Positions 50,925 through 61,503 of a DNA stretch of 64,000 bases are shown piece by piece; within the stretch, counting starts at the first letter, position 1, and the number at the start of each line of letters is the position of its first letter. A program made the position numbers and the translations under genes. The stretch spans positions 1 through 64,000 of the forward strand of contig CAJTXV010000002.1 in the NCBI GenBank assembly GCA_910584255.1. The letters run 5' to 3'. Under the pieces are notes generated by a model. The model was given only the letters and a program-made list of their open reading frames with translations, was not told the DNA's origin and did no database searches. This DNA comes from an uncultured Bacilli bacterium. Its GTDB lineage: Bacteria > Bacillota_I > Bacilli_A > RF39 > UBA660.

Positions 50925-51623
50925 CTAATTATCCTGGTCTCTTCCGATTAAAATTAAAACATATCTTAAAATTTCAAGTAAAGTAGTCGCAAGTCCCGCA
51001 ACATAAGTCATGGCTGCTGCTTTTAACATTTCTTCACTACCCGTATGTTCCTTCTTATCTAAAATCTTCATTTTATCTAAGTATACAAGAGCTCTTTTCG
51101 ATGCATCAAACTCAACTGGTAGTGTGATTAATTGAAATAATAAAATCACTAAAAGTAAACCAATTCCACCCCATGCAAGATCTAACATATTAAAGAAAAA
51201 TCCAATCATGATGGCAAGATAACCAAACTTAGAAGCAAAACCAACAAGTGGAAAAATAAATCCACGAAGACGAATGAAAAAGTATCCTTCCTTATCTTGA
51301 ATTGCATGTCCTACTTCATGAGCTGCAACAGAAACAGAGGCAATACTTTCCCCATGATAAATATCACTAGATAAACGAACTACTTTTCGGTTTGGGTCAT
51401 AATAATCCGTTAAAGTTCCTTTTACCTCTGTAACATAAATATCAGAGAGTCCATTTTCATCTAGAATCATACGAGCAACTTCTTGACCTGATAATCCCTT
51501 TTTATTTTTAACTTGTCTATAATTTTTATATTTATTATTTACAAAGTATTCGGCAATTAAGGTAATCACTACCCCAATAAGAACAAGTCCATATCCTATA
51601 AAATCATAACTATAATATGGCAT
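50925..51623 (-). CDS. Membrane zinc metallopeptidase (YugP-like)
   Basis: 232 residues: an N-terminal membrane segment (about 8-27), the zinc motif SVAAHEVGHAIQDKEG (HExxH), and three further membrane helices, ending IGRDQDN. Family members (Zn_peptidase_2, YugP-like) are predicted membrane proteases of unknown substrate. It is 11 bases downstream of cysS and probably co-transcribed. Confidence 0.88.
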   Translation of the reverse strand: MPYYSYDFIGYGLVLIGVVITLIAEYFVNNKYKNYRQVKNKKGLSGQEVARMILDENGLSDIYVTEVKGTLTDYYDPNRKVVRLSSDIYHGESIASVSVAAHEVGHAIQDKEGYFFIRLRGFIFPLVGFASKFGYLAIMIGFFFNMLDLAWGGIGLLLVILLFQLITLPVEFDASKRALVYLDKMKILDKKEHTGSEEMLKAAAMTYVAGLATTLLEILRYVLILIGRDQDN

Positions 51624-51634
51624 ATTACCCCTCC

Positions 51635-53029
51635 TTATAAAAGCTCATAAGTAGTACCATCACGACTATCTATTAAACGAATCCCTTTTTCTAATAATTC
51701 ATCACGAATAGAATCAGCCTTCTCGTAATCTTTATTCTGTTTCGCAGAGTTTCTCTCTTCAATCTTAGTTTGAATATAACATTCTAAGTCTTGATCTACT
51801 TCATCTACATCAGTTGTTAAATCTAAAGATAATACTTTATCAAAATCTTCAATTAAATAAAGTTTCGTAAAATCTGTTAATTCTTCATCTTTTAAAACAT
51901 CATATACCAGTGTCAACATACTAGATGTATTTAAGTCATTAGAAATTGCATCTTTAAATGCATTTTGATAAAAATCAATTTTTCCTTCTTTTAAATCTGG
52001 TGTACGATCTAATTTTTCAATTCTCTTCTTTAATTTTGTATAAGCCTGTGCTGCCTGATCAAGTGCTTCATATGTAAATGTTAACACCTTTCGATAATGG
52101 CTTCCTAAACAGAAATAGCGATAACAAAGAGGGTCATACCCTTTTTCTTCTAAAAGAGAAACTGTTAAAAATTCACCATTCGATTTACTCATTTTACCAC
52201 TTTGATCATTTAAATGTTCCCCATGAACCCAGTAGCTACACCATTTATGTCCAAAATAAGCTTCACTTTGCGCTATCTCATTAGTGTGATGAGGGAAAAT
52301 GTTATCAACACCACCACAATGAATATCTAAATATTCTCCCAAAAATTTTCCACTAATACCACTACATTCAATATGCCATCCAGGATATCCAACTCCCCAA
52401 GGAGAATCCCATTTCATCTCTTGATTAGAAAATTTACTAACCGTAAACCATAACCCAAAGTCACCAGGATTTCTTTTTGATTTATCTTCTTCTACTGTTT
52501 CACGAACTCCTACATACAAATCTTCTGGATTTTTCCCAGATAATTGATAATAATCTTTTGCTTTACTAATATCAAAATACACGTTACCATCTGAAATATA
52601 GGCATATCCATCTTGTAACATTTTCTCAATCATTTTAATATAGGTATCAATATGATGACTTGCTGGTTCTACAGTGATTGGTTTTTGAATATTCAACTTT
52701 TCACAATCCAAAAAGAAAGCATCTGTATAAAACTCTGCAATTTCATGAACAGTCTTCCCTTCCCTATGTGCACCCTTTTCCATTTTATCTTCGCCTTCAT
52801 CAGCATCACTAGTCAAATGTCCAACATCTGTAATATTCATCACACGCTTCACATCATAACCTAAATAACGAAGTCCCTTTTCTAAAACATCTTCAAAAAT
52901 ATAAGTACGTAAGTTTCCAATATGAGCATAATGGTAAACTGTAGGTCCACAAGTATAAAGACGAACAACGCCTTCCTCTCTTGGAACAAACTCTTCGACT
53001 TGACGACTCAATGTATTATATAATTTCAT
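51635..53029 (-). CDS. cysS: Cysteinyl-tRNA synthetase
   Basis: 464 residues of class I type: LYTCGPTVYHYAHIGNLRTYIFED with the HIGH-like HIGN and a zinc-binding Cys, GWHIECSGISGKFLG and GVDNIFPHHTNEIAQSEA as further zinc ligands, and the KMSKSNGEFLT loop. C-terminal DALR helices end the protein. Charges tRNA-Cys. I looked upstream for a T-box leader and saw none. Confidence 0.98.
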   Translation of the reverse strand: MKLYNTLSRQVEEFVPREEGVVRLYTCGPTVYHYAHIGNLRTYIFEDVLEKGLRYLGYDVKRVMNITDVGHLTSDADEGEDKMEKGAHREGKTVHEIAEFYTDAFFLDCEKLNIQKPITVEPASHHIDTYIKMIEKMLQDGYAYISDGNVYFDISKAKDYYQLSGKNPEDLYVGVRETVEEDKSKRNPGDFGLWFTVSKFSNQEMKWDSPWGVGYPGWHIECSGISGKFLGEYLDIHCGGVDNIFPHHTNEIAQSEAYFGHKWCSYWVHGEHLNDQSGKMSKSNGEFLTVSLLEEKGYDPLCYRYFCLGSHYRKVLTFTYEALDQAAQAYTKLKKRIEKLDRTPDLKEGKIDFYQNAFKDAISNDLNTSSMLTLVYDVLKDEELTDFTKLYLIEDFDKVLSLDLTTDVDEVDQDLECYIQTKIEERNSAKQNKDYEKADSIRDELLEKGIRLIDSRDGTTYELL

Positions 53030-53147
53030 ATTTCCTCCTACTACATAATATCAAATAATTATGGGATTATTATGGTTTTTGAATTCAAATTTATTATAAC
53101 ACGCATCTAGTAGATTCGTAAACGAAAGATAAAAGAAAAAGGGAAAA

Positions 53148-55448
53148 TCAAATGCTCCCTATATGAACGTGATTTTGCCCTAATAATATTTTTTCTATGA
53201 CATAAGAATCAACTTTATCTTCAATAATTTTTCGAATCTTTCTAGCTCCAAACTCTTGATAATCTGAAAGATTCACAATTTGAGAAGTCATTTTGGAACC
53301 AAACTGTAACTGAATTCCTTTTTCTTTAAATTTACTTTTAACATCCTTTAATTGTTTTTTTATGATTTTTTCAATAACATTAGATGATAACGTAGAAAAT
53401 TCAATAATTTTTCCAATTCGATTCACAAGTTCTACAGACATAAATTCTTGAATATCACATTCCGTCTTTTTAAGAGATGTAGAAAATCCAAGAGGCTTTC
53501 CATTAGAACCTAAATTGGAAGTCATAATAATAATATGATGTGTAAAAGAGACTGAATTTCCCTTAGAATCCATGAGGCACCCATCTTCTAAGATTTGTAA
53601 GAAAAGATTTAAAACACTTGGATGCGCTTTTTCTATTTCATCAAATAAAATCACTGCATGAGGTTTATCCCTAATTTCTTCTAGCCGATTATGACAATCA
53701 TCATACCCAACATACCCAGGATTAGAACCAATAATTTTAGAAATAGAACTGCTATCAGAATATTCACTCATATCAAAACGAATAAAGTTTCCCTCTCCAA
53801 ATAAAAGATTACTATATTGTTCCGCAAGAATTGTTTTTCCAACCCCTGTCGGTCCTACAAATAAGAAAGAAGAAGGTCTCTTGGAATCAGAAAATCCAAG
53901 TTTGATTCTCTTTGTTACTTTGATAAGTTCATCAATCGCAGAATCCTGTCCTTTAATTTCCTGCTTTAATTTTTTTTCTAAGCGTGTAAAAAGTCCATGC
54001 TGTAAATGATTCATTTCATAAATCGGAATTTTTGTTTTACGGCTGATAACTTGAAAAACATCTTCTAATTTTACTGATTTCAAATAAGTATGATGATTCA
54101 TCTTTAACTCTAAAGAATTAATTTTACTAGTTAATTCCTTTTCTTTTTGTTTTAAACTAGATGCCTCTTGGAACTTTTGACTAATGATACATTTACTTTT
54201 TTCTTTTAATAAATCTTCCAATTGCTCCTGATATTCACTTAGTAATTTTCCTTTTCTATTTTTAGAAAGAGAAACACGTGAACAGACTTCATCTAAGATA
54301 TCTAGAGATTTATCAGGCTGCTTTCTAATATTCACATAACGATTTGTTAAAGAAATAATATTCTTCAAAATAGAATCAGATACTTGCACATGATGATACT
54401 CTTCATATAAAGGGCGAAGCTTCGTCAAGATTTCATAGACAGTTTCATCCGTCGGTTCTTCGATAAAAACACTTTGAAATCTACGGTCAATCGCCTTATC
54501 TTTTTCAATCGATTGTTTATACTCATCCGTTGTTGTTGCACCAATTAAGTGAATTTTACCACGAGCAAGTGCTGGTTTAAAGATATTAGCAGCATCAATC
54601 GCACCTTCGGCACCTCCTGCGCCCATCAATGTATGAATTTCATCGATAAATAGTAAAATACTATCGTCTTTTTCAATTTCCTCAATCATTTTAGTAATAC
54701 GTTCTTCAAATTCACCACGATATTTAGTACCAGCAACTAAAGAAGCAATAGATACAGATAAAATTCGCTTTCCAAGTAATTGATCAGGAACCTGATGCTG
54801 TATAATTCTTCTAGCTAGTTCCTCTACAATTGCCGTCTTTCCAACCCCAGCATCTCCAATTAGTAAAGGATTATTTTTAGTACGCCTACAAAGAATCTCC
54901 ATTACCCTAGATAATTCATCTTCCCTACCAATCACAGGATCTAGATGATTGAAGGATGCTTCTTTTGTTAAATCTAACCCAAATTCTTCGATTAATAGTT
55001 TTTTATTTCCCTTTTTCTTGCGAATAATCACCTTACCAGAAAAGTATTCCTGAAGTTCAAGCATATCTACATCCATTTGATTTAGAATCCGAATAGCTAC
55101 TCCTTCTCCTTCTTCTAAAACTGCTAAAAATAATTGATCACTAGTAACTTCACCATTATTTGTTTCTTTCCCCAGTAGGATAGCTGTTTCAATTACTCGT
55201 TTTAAAAGTGGTGTAAATAGAAACCAACCATTTTCTTCTTTTCCAACACCAATTTGTTCTACCACTTGTTCATAGAATCCTTGATATGTAATATGAAATT
55301 CCCCTAATTTCTTTTTCAATTCTGGATTATTTTTTAAAATAGATAAAACTAAATGTTCACTACCAACATAAGGATGCTTTAAATTCTGCATTTCTCTTTT
55401 TGCGCCAAGCAAAACTTTTTGAGCTTCTTCACTAAACTTAGAAAACAT
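53148..55448 (-). CDS. clpC: ClpC/ClpA-type AAA+ unfoldase
   Basis: 766 residues: N-domain repeats ([31 protein letters not shown]), D1 with Walker [15 protein letters not shown] and Walker [14 protein letters not shown], a middle coiled coil (about 400-445, short like ClpC), D2 with [13 protein letters not shown] and [25 protein letters not shown]. ClpC unfolds proteins for ClpP. Position after lysS is the ctsR-mcsAB-clpC site of Bacillus, but ctsR and mcsAB are missing and no CtsR operator is seen. Confidence 0.93.
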   Translation of the reverse strand: MFSKFSEEAQKVLLGAKREMQNLKHPYVGSEHLVLSILKNNPELKKKLGEFHITYQGFYEQVVEQIGVGKEENGWFLFTPLLKRVIETAILLGKETNNGEVTSDQLFLAVLEEGEGVAIRILNQMDVDMLELQEYFSGKVIIRKKKGNKKLLIEEFGLDLTKEASFNHLDPVIGREDELSRVMEILCRRTKNNPLLIGDAGVGKTAIVEELARRIIQHQVPDQLLGKRILSVSIASLVAGTKYRGEFEERITKMIEEIEKDDSILLFIDEIHTLMGAGGAEGAIDAANIFKPALARGKIHLIGATTTDEYKQSIEKDKAIDRRFQSVFIEEPTDETVYEILTKLRPLYEEYHHVQVSDSILKNIISLTNRYVNIRKQPDKSLDILDEVCSRVSLSKNRKGKLLSEYQEQLEDLLKEKSKCIISQKFQEASSLKQKEKELTSKINSLELKMNHHTYLKSVKLEDVFQVISRKTKIPIYEMNHLQHGLFTRLEKKLKQEIKGQDSAIDELIKVTKRIKLGFSDSKRPSSFLFVGPTGVGKTILAEQYSNLLFGEGNFIRFDMSEYSDSSSISKIIGSNPGYVGYDDCHNRLEEIRDKPHAVILFDEIEKAHPSVLNLFLQILEDGCLMDSKGNSVSFTHHIIIMTSNLGSNGKPLGFSTSLKKTECDIQEFMSVELVNRIGKIIEFSTLSSNVIEKIIKKQLKDVKSKFKEKGIQLQFGSKMTSQIVNLSDYQEFGARKIRKIIEDKVDSYVIEKILLGQNHVHIGSI

Positions 55449-55516
55449 AATAATCCCTCCTATTTACAGTCTATGATTATTATGTTAATTTTAGAATACT
55501 TTTAAACAATAAAAAG

Positions 55517-55536
55517 AAAAAAGAGCCAAAGCTCTT
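55517..55536 (-). terminator. Terminator of the 100-residue gene
   Basis: AAGAGC/GCTCTT stem with a TTTG loop followed by T residues on the minus strand, just past the stop at 55543. Confidence 0.7.
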
Positions 55537-55542
55537 AATATT

Positions 55543-55845
55543 CTAACGAACAGGTACACCAAATTCAGGAAAAACCTTTTGATTAGTTTTCCTATTTTGA
55601 TAAGCCTTTACTTTTACAGCTACATCATTCTCATATAATAAACCATATTCTGAATAACTAAGTAAATGATATCCAGGTGGACAATAAACATTCGAAGTAG
55701 TCATATCACAAAATGATCCATTGTTATTGCTAGGGAAAATAAATTTATTACTATTAAAACCACTATAAGAGACCAAAATATAATGCTTACCAGATCGAAG
55801 GACAACTTCTCCTAAATAAATATTTTTTGCTTTTCTACCAAACAT
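55543..55845 (-). CDS. Small protein of unknown function
   Basis: 100 residues without signal or membrane segment: FGRKAKNIYLGEVVLRSGK at the start, beta-rich, with two cysteines (FCDMTT, VYCPPGY) and a C-terminal GVPVR. A good terminator lies right after it. It stands between clpC and the transporter gene where Bacillus has ctsR-mcsAB, but shows no likeness to those. No family recognised. Confidence 0.5.
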   Translation of the reverse strand: MFGRKAKNIYLGEVVLRSGKHYILVSYSGFNSNKFIFPSNNNGSFCDMTTSNVYCPPGYHLLSYSEYGLLYENDVAVKVKAYQNRKTNQKVFPEFGVPVR

Positions 55846-55902
55846 ATAATTCGCTCCCTTAAATTACTACATATAATAACATAAAATAGCAAAAATGTAA
55901 AG

Positions 55903-55928
55903 AAAAAAGATAGAACCAATGTCCTATC
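55903..55928 (-). terminator. Transporter gene terminator
   Basis: GATAGGAC pairs with GTTCTATC (one wobble) around ATTG and is followed by six T residues on the minus strand, 20 bases past the transporter stop. Confidence 0.75.
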
Positions 55929-55948
55929 CTTTCTAAACTACCACGATT

Positions 55949-57535
55949 CTATAAAGCTAAAATAATTAAGAAAATAACAACTAAAATAGCAAGTAGTGTT
56001 AAGAATAATTTCCAAATATGCTTTAACCATTGTGTATAAGAAACATTTAGATAAGAAAGTGTTCCCATTAGGATAAAACTTGTTGGTGCTACTAATAGAG
56101 TTAAACCATAAATAGATTGGAAAATAACACTAATTAATGGATATAAACTTGAATCTGTAATCACTGTTTGTACATATGGTAATGTACTTTGAGTAACATA
56201 AGTTAAATCAACATTGAATAGTGATGATAATAAAGATACAAGTGTCATAGTTACAACATTAATACCTGAAGTAATATCAAGTAAGAATTTAGTAATTGTT
56301 AATTGGAATGGATGATAAGTAACAATTACTAATACTACGTAAGTTAATAAAATAACTACAGCAGGTTCTAATGCTCTTTTAAATCCATCACAAACTCCAT
56401 CGATAAAATCATTCCAGTTTACACGATATACAAGTGCTAAAATACAAGTTGCTATCATAATAAGTGCAGACATCTCAACACCTAGACTCCATTCACCAAA
56501 TGCATGAATTGTTCCTAATAGCTTTCCAAAGATTTCAAATCCAAAGATCTCATAAGTAGTAACAGCATCTGTAGCTTCTTGAAACCAAGATATTTCGAAT
56601 AAACCATTCCAGTCAAAGACTGAAATTGCCATGCAAATTAGTACAAGATCAAAGATGATAGCAAATGGCCAAATATTAGCTTTCTTTCCTGATTTAGTTT
56701 TAACAACTAATGTCTCAGAATTTTCTTTTGCCATTGCTGCACTATTTTTTGCAGGACGCCCTCTCTTACCAGTTGATTTAGTTGTAGACTTTGTAGATTT
56801 CTTAGTCGTTTTTCCTTTTCCAGTTTGCCTTTCTTTCTTTGGTGATTCTTTTACTACAACTTCTTCTTGATTAACTTTAGATTCTACTTTTTCTTTTGGA
56901 GTTTCTTTTGCTTCAATTGTAGAATTCTTTGTCTTTTTACTATAAAGTACAACTTGTGCAATTAATAGTACGATGAAGATTACTAAAATAATTACTTTAG
57001 AAACCATTTCATCAAAGGTAGTTAATCCCAATACTTGATTCATATAACTTGTTGTCATAGCTCCAAGTGTTGTACCTGCAATACCAGCAACAGTTGATCC
57101 AACCGTAACAGTCGCAGCAATTAAACGATTGTATCCCATTTTAATAACTACATCGATAACAAATGGAAATACAAAGATGATAGGAATTGAAATTCCAGTA
57201 ACTGAAACAATTACAGAGATTAGAATGATGATGGCACTTAAGAAGAAATATTCCATTCCTTTAAAACCATCGGCAATTCTTTCAACCAATTGATGATAAG
57301 CAGAAGTTCTGTAAGCAACTCCGTAGAAAATACCACAAACAAGTATAAATAATACGATACTTCCAAAATATTGTAGTGCAATTCCTGGATAAGCAAATAA
57401 ATCAAACAATCCTGCTTGGATTCTCTCTCCTTCAACTAATGTTTCTTGCATTTGCGCACTAGGAAATATCCAAGTACAAATTGCAATAGTAACAATTGTG
57501 AAGATAAGAACCTTTAAAATATTATGTTTCTTCAT
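55949..57535 (-). CDS. YfcC/DcuC-like transporter with lysine-rich, AT-hook-like loop
   Basis: 528 residues, about 12 membrane helices in two halves. Features such as GIFYGVAYRTSAYHQLVERIADGF and SVTGISIPIIFVFPFVIDVVIKMG resemble the YfcC/DcuC ion-transporter superfamily, which moves dicarboxylates or amino acids. A cytoplasmic loop (about residues 205-285) is highly basic and contains GKRGRPAKNSA, a perfect AT-hook-like core (RGRP), flanked by Lys/Ser/Thr repeats. Such a loop is not expected of this family. Substrate not assignable. The ATG follows a GGAGG. Confidence 0.72.
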   Translation of the reverse strand: MKKHNILKVLIFTIVTIAICTWIFPSAQMQETLVEGERIQAGLFDLFAYPGIALQYFGSIVLFILVCGIFYGVAYRTSAYHQLVERIADGFKGMEYFFLSAIIILISVIVSVTGISIPIIFVFPFVIDVVIKMGYNRLIAATVTVGSTVAGIAGTTLGAMTTSYMNQVLGLTTFDEMVSKVIILVIFIVLLIAQVVLYSKKTKNSTIEAKETPKEKVESKVNQEEVVVKESPKKERQTGKGKTTKKSTKSTTKSTGKRGRPAKNSAAMAKENSETLVVKTKSGKKANIWPFAIIFDLVLICMAISVFDWNGLFEISWFQEATDAVTTYEIFGFEIFGKLLGTIHAFGEWSLGVEMSALIMIATCILALVYRVNWNDFIDGVCDGFKRALEPAVVILLTYVVLVIVTYHPFQLTITKFLLDITSGINVVTMTLVSLLSSLFNVDLTYVTQSTLPYVQTVITDSSLYPLISVIFQSIYGLTLLVAPTSFILMGTLSYLNVSYTQWLKHIWKLFLTLLAILVVIFLIILAL

Positions 57536-57676
57536 ATTAATCCTCCCATATTAATTATAACAATATTTACCATAAAATCAATATATTTACGTGAAAGTTT
57601 GATGAAATTTCCCATAAAATAGGCAAAAAATAAAAGAAGAACCACTATAATTTTTCTATTTTTTCTATTTTTTCTA

Positions 57677-57961
57677 TTATTCAATAATATATGAATTGAT
57701 ACTCGTTCCGTTACCCTTAATCTTTAAAAGACTAGAATCTAGATATGCAGTAGGATAAATCACGGCAAGAAAATACGCACAATAACCAGCAATTCCAGTA
57801 ATTAAAAGAGAACATGTATTATAAGATACTTGCGTCATAGGTATAATTAGTCTTACAGCTACACCTTTACTGGTAAACTTAAAGCAGACAACGAACATAA
57901 ATGGGACGTTACCTCTATTAAAAAACTCTAACTTCCCACTGTATTGCAGAAAAAAAGACAC
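57677..57961 (-). pseudogene. Fragment of a surface-protein gene (C-terminal part)
   Basis: The open frame begins at a GTG inside the lysS terminator, so that start is not credible; an internal ATG with AGAGGT would give about 70 residues. The end GVAVRLIIPM and YLDSSLLKIKGNGTSINSYII recall the C-terminus (VRPVVxLKxxxKIxxGNGTxxxPYxI) seen in certain secreted proteins of this group, with apparent decay. I take it as a relic, probably not expressed. Confidence 0.3.
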
Positions 57962-57975
57962 TTAGATTTGTGTCT
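57950..57975 (-). terminator. lysS terminator
   Basis: AGACAC/GTGTCT stem with an eight-base loop followed by a run of T residues on the minus strand, about ten bases past the lysS stop. Confidence 0.8.
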
Positions 57976-57985
57976 TCCATTATAT

Positions 57986-59473
57986 TTATTCTTGATTTCC
58001 ATCAGTCGTAAGAGGTCTCATTAAAGGGAACATAACAACGTCTCTTACACTTTCACTACCAGTTAGTAATTGAACAATACGGTCAATTCCCATACCCCAA
58101 CCAGAAATTGGTGGCATTCCATATTCCATTGCTCCAATATAATCATAGTCCATATCCATTGCTTCTTCATCACCTGCTGCTTTTAAACTTGCCTGCTCTA
58201 ATAGTCTTCTTTCTTGTTCTTGAGGATCAACAAGTTCTGAATATCCATTCACAATTTCAGCACCATTAATAACAAGTTGGAACCTGTCACTAATTTCAGG
58301 TCGATCATCATTACTTCTAGCAAGAGGAGAAAGACTGGTTGGATGCTCTGTTAAATATACAGGACCTAACATATGTGGACGTGCTACTTTCTTATATAGA
58401 ACATCTACCAAATTTCCAAATCCAAGGTTCTCAAGTGGGGTTTCACTCTCAACCTCAATTTTCTCTTCTAAAATTTTTGAAAGTAATTTTTCCTTTGTAT
58501 TATCAATATCAATATCAATATTAGCATATTTCATTAATAGTTCTCTAAAAGTTACTCTTCCCCAATCACCACTTAAATCAATTTCCTTATCACCAAAAGT
58601 AATCTTCAAAGTACCAAAGATATTCATAATAATAGTCTGAAGCATATGTTGAATTAACTTCATATTGTCCTCATAATTAAAATAAGCCTGATATCCTTCT
58701 ACCATCGTAAAATCTTGCAAATGAGATGCATCCATTCCCTCATTTCTAAAACAACGTGCTACTTCATAGACTTTTGGAATCCCTGCAACAACTGCTCTTT
58801 TTAGATACGTCTCTGGTGCAATTCTTAAATACACATCTAAATCAAGAGCATTATGATGTGACTTAAATGGTCTCGCAGTTGCGCCACTTGCCTTATTATT
58901 CAAAATCGGTGTTTCAATTTCCATATATCCTAAATTATCTAAATAATTTCTTAACTCCCTAATAAACTTTACACGTACCATAAAGCGATTTCTAGTATCT
59001 TGATTCATAATTAAATCTACATATCTTTGACGATAACATGCCTCTAAATCTGTTAAACCGTGAAATTTTTCAGGAAGAGGTTTTAATGCCTTTCCTAAAA
59101 ACACAAATTGGTCAGCACGTAACGTCTTTTCCCCTGTATGTGTTGTGAATATCTCTCCTACTGCACCTATAAAGTCACCAACATCAATGTTAGATTTAAA
59201 AAATTCATAGTTTTCTTCCCCAACTAAATCAATCTTAATAGAAATCTGAAGATCTCTCTCAACATCTCTAACTTTTAGGAAACTCATCTTCCCCATCTTT
59301 CTCATAAATACAATACGCCCTGCAACTGAAACATTCTTAGTCTCATCCTCTAATAAACTTGCTTCTTTTAAAGAATGTGTAACCTCGAAACGTTCTGGAT
59401 ACGGATTACAAAACTCACGTATTTTATCTATTTTCTCTCTACGAACTAATTCCTGTTCTGAAAATTCTCTCAT
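57986..59473 (-). CDS. lysS: Lysyl-tRNA synthetase (class II)
   Basis: 495 residues: OB-fold anticodon domain (VSVAGRIVFMRKMGKMSFLKVRD), motif 1 region (FIRELRNYLDNLGYMEIETPIL), motif 2 (EVARCFRNEGMDASHLQDFTMVE), and motif 3 PPISGWGMGIDRIVQLLTGS. It charges tRNA-Lys. Gene order dus-RDD-lysS-(...)-clpC follows the Bacillus region dusB-lysS-clpC. GAGAAATAAT precedes the ATG. Confidence 0.98.
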   Translation of the reverse strand: MREFSEQELVRREKIDKIREFCNPYPERFEVTHSLKEASLLEDETKNVSVAGRIVFMRKMGKMSFLKVRDVERDLQISIKIDLVGEENYEFFKSNIDVGDFIGAVGEIFTTHTGEKTLRADQFVFLGKALKPLPEKFHGLTDLEACYRQRYVDLIMNQDTRNRFMVRVKFIRELRNYLDNLGYMEIETPILNNKASGATARPFKSHHNALDLDVYLRIAPETYLKRAVVAGIPKVYEVARCFRNEGMDASHLQDFTMVEGYQAYFNYEDNMKLIQHMLQTIIMNIFGTLKITFGDKEIDLSGDWGRVTFRELLMKYANIDIDIDNTKEKLLSKILEEKIEVESETPLENLGFGNLVDVLYKKVARPHMLGPVYLTEHPTSLSPLARSNDDRPEISDRFQLVINGAEIVNGYSELVDPQEQERRLLEQASLKAAGDEEAMDMDYDYIGAMEYGMPPISGWGMGIDRIVQLLTGSESVRDVVMFPLMRPLTTDGNQE

Positions 59474-59486
59474 ATTATTTCTCCTT

Positions 59487-60425
59487 TCAATCTGTCATAA
59501 TTACTTTCGTTTTCGCTACACGATCATGTAACCCTCTTCCAGTGCTAGAATACATTACCATAAATATAGAAACAATAATTAATACTGTTTGTATTCCCTG
59601 TACCGTAAAACTAGCATAATAATAATATGTTCTTCCCATAAATAGAACAAGTGCTATAATTAACATTTTACTAATCACCGATGGAATAATAAAAGATCTA
59701 AGAATATATTGATTCATACTAACATCTCCATCATTCTCAGAAACAAGACGAATCCTTAACAATCGTTTTCCAATCGTTTGTCCTTTATTATAAAATTGGA
59801 ATACAATAAAGTAAAGTATTAATATTACTACTTCTATAATCATAGGTAAAACATTATTATAATCAATATCATATACAATTTCGGATGTTTTATTTACATA
59901 TTCATCCTGATCTATACTTCCTTCTAAAAAAGAAGATTGAAGTTTCTGATATTCTGTTAAATAAGTATTATAATTTTTATTTTCTGGTACGATACTAATT
60001 GCCAAAGTAGTAAGAACTGTAACAATCATAATATCAATTAAATATGCTAAAACTCTTGGAAAAAAGTATGCCTTTTTATCATTTGCTTCTCTTTCTTCCA
60101 ATATTGTTTTTTCTAAAGATATATCAGATACCTCTTCTTGAATTTCTTCTTTTACTTCTAATTCAATCTTTTTTGCTTTTGTTTTTTCTGTTTCTTTCGT
60201 TGTCTTTTTACTTTGTTTAACCTTTGTTTCTGTTTCTTTCTTCTTACTCTTTGATGTCGCCGTCTTTGTAGAAGTACTCTTTTTATTTTGAGTCGGCTTC
60301 TGTTTCTTTGTAGTAGGCTTTGCTTCTTTCTTTGAAGATTTTTTTGCGAGAACTTCTCCCTCTACTACTTTCCCCTTTTTTAAACGATTTATATCCTTTT
60401 TTGAATCTTCTTTACTTTTTGCCAA
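59487..60425 (-). CDS. RDD-family membrane protein with lysine-rich N-terminus
   Basis: About 312 residues from a TTG start (AKSKEDSKKD) after AGGTGG. The first 115 residues are lysine/threonine/serine rich low-complexity sequence (SKKEAKPTTKKQKPTQ, STKTATSKSKKK), then the RDD domain with FFPRVLAYLIDIMIVTVL, a long loop and GQTIGKRLLRIRLVSENDG, plus about four membrane helices, ending with RGLHDRVAKTKVI. RDD proteins are membrane proteins of unknown transport role. Adjacent to dus (9 bases). Confidence 0.85.
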   Translation of the reverse strand: MAKSKEDSKKDINRLKKGKVVEGEVLAKKSSKKEAKPTTKKQKPTQNKKSTSTKTATSKSKKKETETKVKQSKKTTKETEKTKAKKIELEVKEEIQEEVSDISLEKTILEEREANDKKAYFFPRVLAYLIDIMIVTVLTTLAISIVPENKNYNTYLTEYQKLQSSFLEGSIDQDEYVNKTSEIVYDIDYNNVLPMIIEVVILILYFIVFQFYNKGQTIGKRLLRIRLVSENDGDVSMNQYILRSFIIPSVISKMLIIALVLFMGRTYYYYASFTVQGIQTVLIIVSIFMVMYSSTGRGLHDRVAKTKVIMTD

Positions 60426-60434
60426 TGGAACCAC

Positions 60435-61412
60435 CTAACTTTCTAACCATTTTTTGTATTCATTCAATGTATTAATTATATCAAAAATATGCGTCTGAAG
60501 GAATATTTTATTCTTAATTTCATTTGATTTTGGAAGACCTTTTAGATACCAAGCAATGTGACTTCTAATTTCTAAAACTGCTAAATGCTCATCTTTTAGT
60601 TGGTAAAGATTATCTAAATGCTTTAAACAAAAATCAATTTTTTCTTTTGGAGTGGGCTCTTCTAACTCCTCTCCCGTTTCTAAATAAGTATTAATTTCTT
60701 TAATTAACCAAGGGCGTCCTAGTACTCCACGTCCAATCATAATTGCATCACACCCAGTCTCATCTAGCATCTTCTTAGCTAGTTTTGCACTCGTAATATC
60801 TCCATTCCCAATAACAGGGATAGAAACAGCTTCTTTTACTTGTTTAATAATAGACCAATCGGCTGCTCCTGAATACCCTTGACTACGGGTTCTTGGATGA
60901 ACACAAATGGCACTTGCTCCTGCTTCTTCACAAATTTTAGCAACCTCTACGGCATTGATATGTTCATGATCCCATCCACTACGAATCTTAACTGTAACAG
61001 GAATTGGAACAGAATATACAACACTAGAAACAATTTCTCTTATTTTTTTTGGATTTTTTAAAAGTGCTGCCCCTGCTTGGGATTTCACTGCCACTTTAGG
61101 AACAGGACATCCCATATTAATATCAATAATATCAGGATGCATGTGTTCATAAACATATTTAGCAGCAACTACAAAGGATTCTTGATCACTTCCAAAAATC
61201 TGTTGTGCAATGGGACGTTCCTCTTCTTCCATATAAAGCATATCAATAGTTTTCTTACTATTATAAAATAGGGCCTTATCACTTACCATTTCTGCATAGA
61301 TGAGTCCACATCCCATTTCTTTGATAACTTTACGAAAACTTGAATTGCCAATCCCAGCCATAGGGGCTAATACAGTTTTATTTTTAATTTCAACATTTCC
61401 AATTTTCCACAT
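60435..61412 (-). CDS. dus: tRNA-dihydrouridine synthase
   Basis: About 325 residues starting MWKIGNVEIKNKT; GAGGA six bases upstream favours this ATG. VLAPMAGIGNSSFR, IDINMGCPVPKVAVKSQAGAALL with the catalytic Cys, VTVKIRSGWD, RTRSQGYSGAADW and GVLGRPWLIKE are family marks of FMN-dependent Dus enzymes; position and length fit DusB. It reduces uridines in tRNA to dihydrouridine. Confidence 0.95.
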   Translation of the reverse strand: MWKIGNVEIKNKTVLAPMAGIGNSSFRKVIKEMGCGLIYAEMVSDKALFYNSKKTIDMLYMEEEERPIAQQIFGSDQESFVVAAKYVYEHMHPDIIDINMGCPVPKVAVKSQAGAALLKNPKKIREIVSSVVYSVPIPVTVKIRSGWDHEHINAVEVAKICEEAGASAICVHPRTRSQGYSGAADWSIIKQVKEAVSIPVIGNGDITSAKLAKKMLDETGCDAIMIGRGVLGRPWLIKEINTYLETGEELEEPTPKEKIDFCLKHLDNLYQLKDEHLAVLEIRSHIAWYLKGLPKSNEIKNKIFLQTHIFDIINTLNEYKKWLES

Positions 61413-61503
61413 ATACATTCCTCAAATCACTATAGATAATAACATAAATCATAAAAAAAAGAAACAAGAAATAAAATCAAATAATTTTCTAGTTCCTTAA
61501 TAT

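Noticed and set aside
53030..53147. T-box or other leader upstream of cysS (and of lysS, 59474-59486)
   Set aside because: The gaps are too short or lack the T-box core and a terminator.
57677..57961. A real 94-residue gene after lysS
   Set aside because: Its GTG start falls inside the lysS terminator and the sequence looks like a relic of a longer protein.
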